Below the pieces are notes generated by a model. It did no database searches. It worked only from the letters and a program-made list of their open reading frames with translations, and was not told the origin of the DNA. The position numbers and the translations under genes were made by a program. Shown here one piece after another: positions 20,012 through 29,100 of a stretch of DNA of 64,000 nucleotides. The stretch comes from Ogataea parapolymorpha DL-1. Taxonomy: Eukaryota; Ascomycota; Pichiomycetes; Pichiales; Pichiaceae. The stretch lies in NCBI RefSeq assembly GCF_000187245.1, contig NC_027862.1, forward strand, positions 496,001 through 560,000. The letters are read 5' to 3'. Position 1 is the stretch's first letter; each line of letters opens with the position of its first letter.

Positions 20012-22690
20012 TCACTTTTGCTTCTTTTTGTGCAAGAAGCTGAGATTCGACAAGGAGCCGTTCTTTTTGGACATGTTGAGATGGAAGCTTGACGCAGACC
20101 TGGATTTCACCAGTTCTGGGCGTTTCAAGGCGCCCATGGCTGTGTGGCTGGGCTCGTTTTGGGAGGACGAGTGGTCTGCGGAGGATGATCCCGGCGCCCC
20201 ATGCGTGCTGAGATGAAGATGGACGCCTTTTGGCTGGCTAATTCCAGGCGACGTAGAAAGGAGCGGAGACGTCTGACCAGAGCCCATAGACGAGCTGTGT
20301 TGATGGGCACTTCGGGGAGTCGATATGTTTGCGGTGGAGTGGTTTCTAGAAAGGCTAGGGGACGGGGTTTTGGACGAGGCCCTGCTTTTTGCCAGCTCCG
20401 ACGCCAGCAGCTTGTGGTCCTTGTGTCGGCCGAGATTCAGCAGAATCGACGATGAGGTCGTGCTTCTGGACAGCTTTGGATGGATCGGGAAGTGATGGTG
20501 GTGCGAGTGGTTTCCCTGCGAGATGTGCACGTCGTTTAGGCGCGAGTCCAGCTGGTCCAGGTTGATATAAGAGCCGTTTTCGGAAGGCTCATACGCGGGC
20601 GTAAGATCGCCCACCGTGACGTCGGACTTGATGGCCGTTTCGTAGGAAGGCACTCGCGATAGCAGCTCGCCGTCCCATTTGATTTCCTCGGGATGTTCTC
20701 CGTCCGCACCCGAAGCAGACTCAATATACGAATTTGCTCTAGAAAGATGCTGGACCGGCGACAAAATGCCCGGTGTCACGCGCTGGTTGTTGATGGCAAT
20801 GCCGGGAGTCTCGGGCGCCGGCTGGGCCGCGCCGCCAGAAAACGCTGGCCCGGCAATTGTGGTGTCTGTGTGTTCGGTTGGCGAGTTGTACGAGAAATAG
20901 TCAGTGCCTTCGTCAGTCAGGTTGAACACGGCTCTTCCGCGTGTCGCAGGCTGCTGCGACGAGTGCACTCTGTTGAGACTGGCAAGCAGCTGGTTGCTGA
21001 ACCCGCCCTCCGTGGCCGTCATGTTAAACTCGCTGAGTTGGTTGGAGTCGGGCGAGGGGTCCGAGCTGGCCTGGACAGCCTGGCTGGCGGGATCAGCCTG
21101 GCCTCTTGGTGTGGACGGCTGAGAGAACTCTGGTGTGTCTGCCGGCGAGTTCACGCCGCTCCAGAGTCTGTCGTAAACGTGGTTTTCGTAGTTTGGCGGC
21201 GCCATCAGCTCCTGGGCGTTGAAGTTGTAAGCCGGCGCGGGCGCCGACGCAGAGAGGAAGCTAGAGCCCGGCGTGGACGCCGTGGAGCTGAGCAGGCCGA
21301 GGCCGTCGCTGCCAAACATGAGCTCGTCGCCCTTGTAGCGGATCGTCGCGTCTTCGACGTTGGCGGAGGCCAGGTCGTCGTCGAGATCGGGCAGGTTCTT
21401 GGCCTTTATCGGGACGAACGGGCTGATGAAAAGCGTGATGGGCAGCGTGGCCCGGAGCTCAGACACATGGCCATCCGTGTTGATCAGCGAGACGACAAAC
21501 CGCAGTTTGTGGATCACTCTCACGTAGTGCGAGATCATGCAGTCCTGAGTCACCTGGGCGAGCGACGACGGGATGTTCACGGAGGACCTGATCTCCCATT
21601 TATCCTGCGCCAGCGACATCTCCTCGTTTCTGAAAAACACCCCGTTCTCGTCCATCTCAGCCTCTGTCCAGACATTTTTTCCGTTCTGGTCGGTCACTAT
21701 TTTCGGGATCGTTTTATTTAGCACCGTGCGCTCGCCAACGTGGCTGGAGTATGTGGTGGAGAAACTGAAATTCTCGTTGAGGCTGATTTTGATAGAGCCC
21801 AGTTGTAAACCCTTCGCCAACGGCACCATCGTCATGTCAATGGGACAGGTGGACCCAATTGCTATGGCGCGCGCAGGAACGCTAATCGAGTAGTCGACCT
21901 TCTGCGGCCACGTGTTTTCCACAGCGACGGTTTCGGTGAGCTCGGGCGCGTCCGTGGTGAGCGTCCTCACGACATGGATGTGTTTTCTCGTGATGATCGG
22001 GGCACTGAACCGGTGTCTTTCGATCGTCGACTGTAATCTGTACACGACGGAGCAGCCGGGCAGGCCCTCGACGGATTCCGGGATCGAGCCGTCCAGAATC
22101 GTCTGGAACGGGAACTCGTAGTTTCCCTGTTGCAACACCACCGGCTCGTTCTTGTTGCTCGACGTAAAAGACAGAGAACTGAGGTTTGTGAGCGATTTAT
22201 TCTTGTTCAGGTTGGACGACGACTTGGACGTGTGAGCCATCATTTTCAGGGAACTCGACGACGAGTTGGTGGACCGTGTCAGCGTGCCGGTGGCAAAACC
22301 AGAGCCGGAACTGATCATGTTGCCGTCAGAGGCAAAGCCTGAGTAAGAGGAGCTGAGCGGCCGGTTGTTGTTGCTCAGAAACTCCTGCAAATTTAGCGGG
22401 TCCCAGTCAAACTCAAAAAGAACCTTCTGGTACCTGTACGGCCGCGTGTACGTGGACTTGGCCGACTGGTATTTCTCCTCCCAATTGAACTTGAGACTGG
22501 CCCAAAGCTTGAGCTGCATTCTTTTGATGGTGATTGGCTCCACTACAGAGAGAGCAATCACGCCCGAAAGCAGAACAGACGGCGCGTCGTCCTCTGAGCC
22601 CTTCAGCACAACCACGTCTTTGTCTGTGGATCGCAGCCGGATATCAAACAGTGGAGTTGGTTTGGGCCCCTTCTTTTGATGTTTTCCCAT
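20012..22690 (-). CDS. Alpha-arrestin ubiquitin-ligase adaptor (ART family)
   Basis: Adaptor that brings the Rsp5/Nedd4-type ubiquitin ligase to plasma-membrane transporters and so drives their endocytosis in response to nutrients. The 892-residue protein starts with an arrestin-N strand pattern (FDIRLRSTDKDVVVLKG, about 16-33) interrupted by a Ser-rich insert. An arrestin-C domain follows (about 255-430). The disordered C-terminus carries a PPNY motif and PY-like VPSY and TPAY motifs for WW-domain binding. The features suit the Rod1/Rog3/Aly (CreD) branch; the exact orthologue is unclear. Codon use is GC-rich, like GCN1 and MBP1 to its right. Confidence 0.8.
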   Translation of the reverse strand: MGKHQKKGPKPTPLFDIRLRSTDKDVVVLKGSEDDAPSVLLSGVIALSVVEPITIKRMQLKLWASLKFNWEEKYQSAKSTYTRPYRYQKVLFEFDWDPLNLQEFLSNNNRPLSSSYSGFASDGNMISSGSGFATGTLTRSTNSSSSSLKMMAHTSKSSSNLNKNKSLTNLSSLSFTSSNKNEPVVLQQGNYEFPFQTILDGSIPESVEGLPGCSVVYRLQSTIERHRFSAPIITRKHIHVVRTLTTDAPELTETVAVENTWPQKVDYSISVPARAIAIGSTCPIDMTMVPLAKGLQLGSIKISLNENFSFSTTYSSHVGERTVLNKTIPKIVTDQNGKNVWTEAEMDENGVFFRNEEMSLAQDKWEIRSSVNIPSSLAQVTQDCMISHYVRVIHKLRFVVSLINTDGHVSELRATLPITLFISPFVPIKAKNLPDLDDDLASANVEDATIRYKGDELMFGSDGLGLLSSTASTPGSSFLSASAPAPAYNFNAQELMAPPNYENHVYDRLWSGVNSPADTPEFSQPSTPRGQADPASQAVQASSDPSPDSNQLSEFNMTATEGGFSNQLLASLNRVHSSQQPATRGRAVFNLTDEGTDYFSYNSPTEHTDTTIAGPAFSGGAAQPAPETPGIAINNQRVTPGILSPVQHLSRANSYIESASGADGEHPEEIKWDGELLSRVPSYETAIKSDVTVGDLTPAYEPSENGSYINLDQLDSRLNDVHISQGNHSHHHHFPIHPKLSRSTTSSSILLNLGRHKDHKLLASELAKSRASSKTPSPSLSRNHSTANISTPRSAHQHSSSMGSGQTSPLLSTSPGISQPKGVHLHLSTHGAPGSSSADHSSSQNEPSHTAMGALKRPELVKSRSASSFHLNMSKKNGSLSNLSFLHKKKQK

Positions 22691-23138
22691 GATCGAGGTC
22701 AGATAATGTATGCAAGCAAAGGCAGAAAAATGTGCGGTATTCTGCGTGTGTAGCGAGATTTTCTAGAACGTTTGGACTATGACAGCTGGGATTTGGGCAT
22801 CCACTCGAAGGAGTACTGAAATAAACGATTTGTACAATATATAGGTGCGGAAAAACTTTTATGCATTCACCTGTGACAGCAATGAGGCAGGCTGACAGCA
22901 GGGGACCAGAAAATTACCAGCCGTCGTGGTCGAAGATCTGGAGTCTGGCTGGTTCCTGGCCGCAACCGAAGACTCCGCTGAGCTTGTCTCCGCCAGCCGT
23001 GCTCCCACAGCCGTTACACGTTCCAGGGGCAACGCCTCTGCCTCTCCCTGTTTGCTTACGTAAGCCCCTTCCGTCTGGTAATTCTCTGCACTACTTTAAA
23101 TTTTTCAAATTTTCACTACAATTTCTAGATCTCCCGAC
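22691..23138. promoter_or_regulatory. Divergent promoter of the alpha-arrestin gene and GCN1
   Basis: A 448-bp intergenic region. An AT-rich stretch just before GCN1 (about 23093-23130) is a plausible transcription-start zone. An ATG-initiated reading frame beginning at 22861 runs out of frame past the GCN1 start to 23178; it would impede GCN1 translation if transcribed, so the transcript probably starts downstream of it. No RNA gene is visible. Confidence 0.45.
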
Positions 23139-26100
23139 ATGCAAGCAGGCGATTTGGATTCCCAGCTGCAGCAGCTGAGATTATCGTCACTGAATTCCCG
23201 CCGTGCGGCGGTCAGGCAGATATACGCGGTTCTGGACAACCGTCTAGACGAGGCCCAATTGAGCAGGACGTTTATTTCTCTGCTGAGACTATACAATAAC
23301 TTCCCCAACGACAAGCTTTTTGCCAAGCAGGTACAGGACGTTTTTGCAAGACTGCTCGAGCAGGATAGGGCCGTAATTTTAGGTCTTTTCGAAAAATTCA
23401 TTGGACAGTTATCTGGCAAGCCTCTGGCTGTAGCTGACCTGGTGGTATTGCTGAACTGGTGTGTCTTTTTCTCTGCCCAGAAACCAGCCAGCTCTGTTTT
23501 AATCGAGTGTCTGCTCCCCAACGCGATCAAGCTCGTTGACGGCATAGCTACTGCGGAACATCACAAGAAACAGCGGTCTGACAGGCTCGTTAGGGAAGCA
23601 CTCAAGGCTCTGGCCGAGATCGTCCGATCTCTAGATCGCTCGCAAATACAAGACTTTGTTGCGAGTATAAGCAAGCAGGGGCTCTCTGCAAACGGCATTT
23701 TAGCATTTTTCGGCCAATTGGCAGCCATAGACACACAGCTCGACGACTCCATTAAAAATCAAATCATTATACACTTTTGCAAAGATATCCTTGCCACCAA
23801 GGTTTCGCTTGATGGATACGCTCTAGACTCGTTTGGCAGGTTTGTTGGCTTGCTGACGCAGTCTGAACTCGAGGAACACGTGCTTCCTGGTCTGGAAAAG
23901 GCTGCTCTGCGGAACTCTGAGCAGACATTTTATATTGTTTGTCCGCGAGTTTTCAGCGCTGCCACCGTCGACTTGGCGGAAAGCGTGGCTAAAAGCAAGT
24001 TTCTGACGCAGCTTGTGTCTTCACTAAAGTCTTCTAATGCGCTCGTGAGACAGGGCGGATGCGAGTGTTTCAAGATAATATTTGCAAAAAGCAAGTCGGT
24101 CGGGGTGGACCAACTGCTTGACGAGGTGTGCAAGCTGTTGAAGAGCTCGACCACCAGCGCTGTGGACCAGAAACTGCTGTGTGCTTCTATTTTACAGACG
24201 GTTCCGCAAACGGAAAATACCAGTGCCAAAATAGAGGGTGTGCTGCTCCCGTTGATTAAAAAAGAGTCGAATGAACAGGTGCTCAAATTGTTTTTGGACG
24301 CACTGTTTGCTTGTGCCGTCTCGGATAAAGTCCTGGATGCTCTTAAAACGGGACTCGTGGACAAAAAACAGAGGAAAGCATGGACTGTTGCTCTTGGAAG
24401 CCAGGTGCAGAAAAACCGGGCTTTGGTGACCGACGCGATGATTCCGTCGCTGGAGTCTTTGCTCGACGAGTGTATTTCTGCGCCATTGCCGAGCATTGCC
24501 AATAGACTCATTGCCGGCGGCTATGCTGCGGTGGTAGTCCTTCACCATCTAGGAAAATTTGATTTATTGCCCAGGACGCTCCACGATACCGAAAAACCGG
24601 CTATTATCACCAACTTCAAAGTCTACGGCAAGTTGGCGACTGAAGAGGAGCAAGAATGGTTTGTGCGAGCCCTGGATGCGTTGGCCGACCAGCTTTCTGA
24701 GCCACTGGTCGAGTTTGGCTACTCGTGGCTGTACGTTCTGACCTCTACAGCTATAATTGGTCCTGTCAGACGGCTGGGGCTGGAGCTGCTGTCAAACAGC
24801 TGCCGTACCAACCAAGAGTTTGTTGCCGGCTCTGTGATTGCGGCAATCCGCGACCTGCTTTCCAAAGAACGGTCTGGCCTGGCTGACCAAAACCTCGATC
24901 TCCGAAAATTATCTCCAGTCATTATGAAAATCACCAGCGACGGCAACAGAAAAATCCTGGAAACGCACCTATTGGCGCTGCTGCCGGTGATGTACCACGG
25001 CGAATTGGCAAACGTGAGATTGGGCTGGCCGGGAGTGTGTTTGCGTGCAAAAATCGACCCTGCTACCTTAATATCTCAGAGCATTGGCATTGTGAGCACG
25101 CTCATGGAGCAGCTTGACAACGCGTCGGCCGAAATTCGTGCCAGCGGCATGTACGACGCGATAGTGCGCGCCCTTGCTGCCATCGCGTTCGTCGACAGCA
25201 GCAGCGTGGTGCCGCAGCTGGGCCGGCTGCTGGAAGCCGACTTGGACGTCTCGCGCGTTCCCGACATTGACGACACGAAGCTGGCCATCTGGCACGGCGA
25301 GGATGGCGTGCCGGTGGTGGACGTGTTGGAAAAGGGCCAGAAAAAGCCCCAGGTCAGCAAGAACTCTAAGGACTACGAGACGCTACAATGGGAGGCGTCT
25401 GTGCGGCAGCAGGTGGCGGCCAAAAAAAGCAGCGGTGCTAGAAAACTCACCAGAGACGAGCAGGAGGCCGTCAACGCGCAGATCCAGCGCGAAAGAGAGA
25501 TCAGAGCAGCAATCGACACGCCGTACCGCCGGCTGTGTCGCGCGCTGAATATCGTGACTGCGCTCGCCGCAGAGGCTGCCACCGTCGACAACGGCCGCCA
25601 AGTGTGGTTCCCAATAGCCGTCGCGGGCGTCGTTGGCGTGCTGCACTCGCCAAACGCCTTGCGGCTCGTCGAGGAGCTGGCGGTCACGTGCTTCCTCACC
25701 CTGCCGGCTGCGCTGCCGTCCAGCGGGCTGACTGGCTCATCGACGTTCGAGTGGATCGGCGCAAGCACTCTGAGGTTGATGAACATTGCCGTGCCGCCGC
25801 GCTACACGTCGCCGCCGCTCACAGAGCTGATTTCGTCGCAACTGTTCAGTCTCAAAATGGCGGCAGATAAGACGCCGTTCGACGCGCTGGCTCTCATGTA
25901 CGTCCTGCCACTGCTGTCCAAAATAATCGACAACGGAAAAAAGCACCTTTTGAAAAACAAACGCAGCAAAATCATTGTCAACAGCGAGTTCCAGGACGAG
26001 GACCCGGAGGAAGAGCAGCTGGCACTGGCACTGGAACTGGTGTCGTGCCATTCGGAGGTGTTCCAGAACCCGGAGATCCCGCGCACGGCGATCCTGCGCG

Positions 26101-29100
26101 ACTTATTCTCGCTCATGACCGTGCCATCGAAATCGAAAATAGCCAAGGACTGTTTCAACGCGCTCGCGCAGAACGTGTCGGTCAACATCGCCGAGGACGA
26201 CCTGCGCCTGATCGTTGGTCACGTGATCTCGCCAGTGGTGTTTGTGCGGACGTGTGTCTTGGAAGCGTTGGACGAGGAGTTTGATCTGACTGGGTTTGGG
26301 TTTATTCCGGAGCTATGGATTGCCGTTTTTGACAACGAGACGGTCAATAGCACGATTGCAAGGACCATCTGGGACGAGAGCGGATTCAGCGTGGATAGAC
26401 AGTCTGCTGCGCAGCTGGTGCCGTTTTTGGGCAATCCGGACGCGGGCATCCGGCTCAGTGTGGCCAGGGCGTTGGCGCAGGCCGTTGCTGATGCTGTCGT
26501 AGAGGACGGCGACGATTTGTTCTCCGAGACCCTTTCTACTCTGCTAGACCTGTACCGCACCAAAGAGAAGCCGCCTGCGCCGCAGCTGGACGAGTTTGGG
26601 CTGCCAATAAAGTCCTCTTCGGAGACGAAGGACGCATGGGAGGAGCGCAGCGGCGTGGCGCTGGCGCTGAAGTATCTGGCGCCGCAATTCACCGACACGC
26701 GCAAAGTGGAGCAGGTGTTCCGTTTTCTTATAGACGAGCGTGCTCTGGGCGACAAGAACGCTGTTGTGCGGCAGGAGATGCAGGACGCCGGGATGCGCAT
26801 CATCGACGCGCACGGCGCTGCGCTGCTGGAGCCGCTGATCCCGATTTTTGAGGCCGGGCTCGCGGCGAAAGACGAAGGCACAGCCACGCAGGACCGTATC
26901 AAGGAAAGCATTATTATTTTGTACGGCCACCTGGCGCGGCACTTGGACGCCAAGGACCCGCGGGTGATCGAGATCGTGTCGCGGCTGCTGCGTGCGCTGG
27001 ACACGCCGTCGGAGGACGTGCAGTTTGCCGTGGCCGAGTGCATTGCGCCGCTGGTTTCTGCCACGCGAGCCAAGCTGTCAGGCTATTTTGACGAGCTCTT
27101 TGGCAAGCTGTTTGACGGGGCGTCGCTGGCGCAGCGTCGTGGTGCCGCGTACGGCATTGCCGGGCTTGTAAAGGGTGCCGGATTGAAGTCCCTGGCAGAA
27201 AACGATGTCATCAGAAACTTGGTCGATGCCGCAGACGACAAGAAAAATCCGCACAAGCGCGAGGGCGTGTCGTTTGCGTTCGAGACGCTGTCACAGTCGC
27301 TGGGCGCGCTATTCGAGCCGTACGTGATTGAGATCCTGCCGATCGTGCTGCGCAGCCTGGGCGACCCGTCGCCAGAGGTTCGAGAGGCGACCGACTACGC
27401 CGCGCGCATGATCATGAAAAATACCACGAGTTACGGCATCAAGAAGCTGATTCCGCTCGTCACAGGCAATCTGGACGACCACGCATGGCGTACCAAGAAA
27501 GGCTCTGTCGAGCTGTTGGGCTCGATGGCATATTTGGACCCTACGCAGCTGGCGGCCAATCTGCCGACGATCGTCCCGCAAATCGTCGGTGTTCTGAACG
27601 ACACTCACAAGGAGGTGCGCAAGGCGGCAGATCAGGCACTCAAGCGGTTCGGCGAGGTGATCCGTAACCCAGAAATCCAGGAACTCGTGCCGGTGCTGCT
27701 CAAGGCGATCGGCGACCCGACACAGTACACCACTGAGGCGCTCGACGCTCTGATCAGGACACAATTCGTGCACTACATCGACGGCCCGTCGCTCGCGCTG
27801 ATCATCCACGTGATCCATCGCGGAATGCGCGACCGCTCAGCCACCACGAAACGCAAGGCGTGCCAGATCGTGGGCAACATGGCGATCCTGGTCGACTCGA
27901 AGGACCTGGTGCCGTATCTTGCCGAACTTGTTGCCGAGCTCGAGGACGCGATGGTCGACCCCGTGCCGCAGACACGTGCCGTGGCCGCGCGCGCGCTGGG
28001 CTCGCTCGTCGAGAAGCTCGGCGAGGAGCGGTTCCCGGACCTGATTCCGCGGCTGCTGGCCACGCTGCGCGACGAGACCCGGGCCGGCGACAAGATGGGC
28101 TCCGCGCAGGCCTTGGCCGAGGTCACGTGCGGCATCGGTCTGGGCAAGCTCGACGAGCTGCTGCCGACGATTCTGGCTGGTTGCACGTCGCCGAAACAGC
28201 ACGTGCGTGCTGGGTTCATGCCGCTGCTGCTGTTTCTGCCCGTTTGTTTTGGCGCGCAGTTTGCGCCGTACCTATCGCGCACCATTGCTCCCATTTTGGC
28301 CGGCCTGGCTGACAACGACGAAGGCATTCGCGACACTGCCCTGCGCGCTGGACGTCTGATTGTCAACAACTACGCCAACAAGGCCGTCGACCTGCTGCTG
28401 CCGGAGTTGGAACGCGGTCTTTCGGACGCAAACGCACGCATCCGGCTCTCGAGCGTCGAACTCACGGGAGACCTGCTGTTCAAGATCAGTGGCATCAGCG
28501 GCAAGCAGGAGCTGTCGGAGGACCTTACTGTGCTGTCTGTGAACGTGAACCGGGCGTTCAACGAGGTTCTGGGTGCCGAGAGACGCGACCGCGTGCTGGC
28601 TGCGCTGTTTATGTGCCGTTCCGACAACTCGGGGCCTGTGCGGATCGCTGCGGTCAATATCTGGAAAGCGCTCGTGGCCAACACGCCACGCACGGTCAAG
28701 GAGATTCTGCCAACGCTCACACAGACGATTGTGCGTCGGCTCGCGTCGGCAGACGAGAACCAGCGCAACATCGCCGCCACCACGCTCGGCGACATGGTCA
28801 AGCGTGTGGGTGGCAATGCGCTCGCGCAGCTGCTGCCGACGCTCGACGCGTCGCTATTTGCGTCCGACGCCGACGCCAAACAGGGCATCTGCATCGCTGT
28901 GCGCGAGCTGATCCAGTCGTCGGCGCCGGCGACCGTCTTGGAGTACAAGACGCCTCTGTTCAAGATCGTGCGCGAGACGCTTGTCGACGCGGACCCTGGC
29001 GTGCGCGAAGCTGCTGCACAGGCGTTCGACGTGCTCCAGGAAGCCGTTGGCAGCGTCGCCGTCGACGAAATCATTCCGCAGCTGCTGGAGCTGCTGGACA

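Noticed and set aside
19827..20216. 129-codon plus-strand frame between MUM2 and the arrestin gene
   Set aside because: It overlaps the arrestin 3' coding end and begins in promoter-like DNA. The translation shows no conserved features.
20693..21721. Antisense open frame of about 340 codons over the alpha-arrestin gene
   Set aside because: Arg/Val-rich low-complexity translation in GC-rich DNA opposite a clear arrestin gene.
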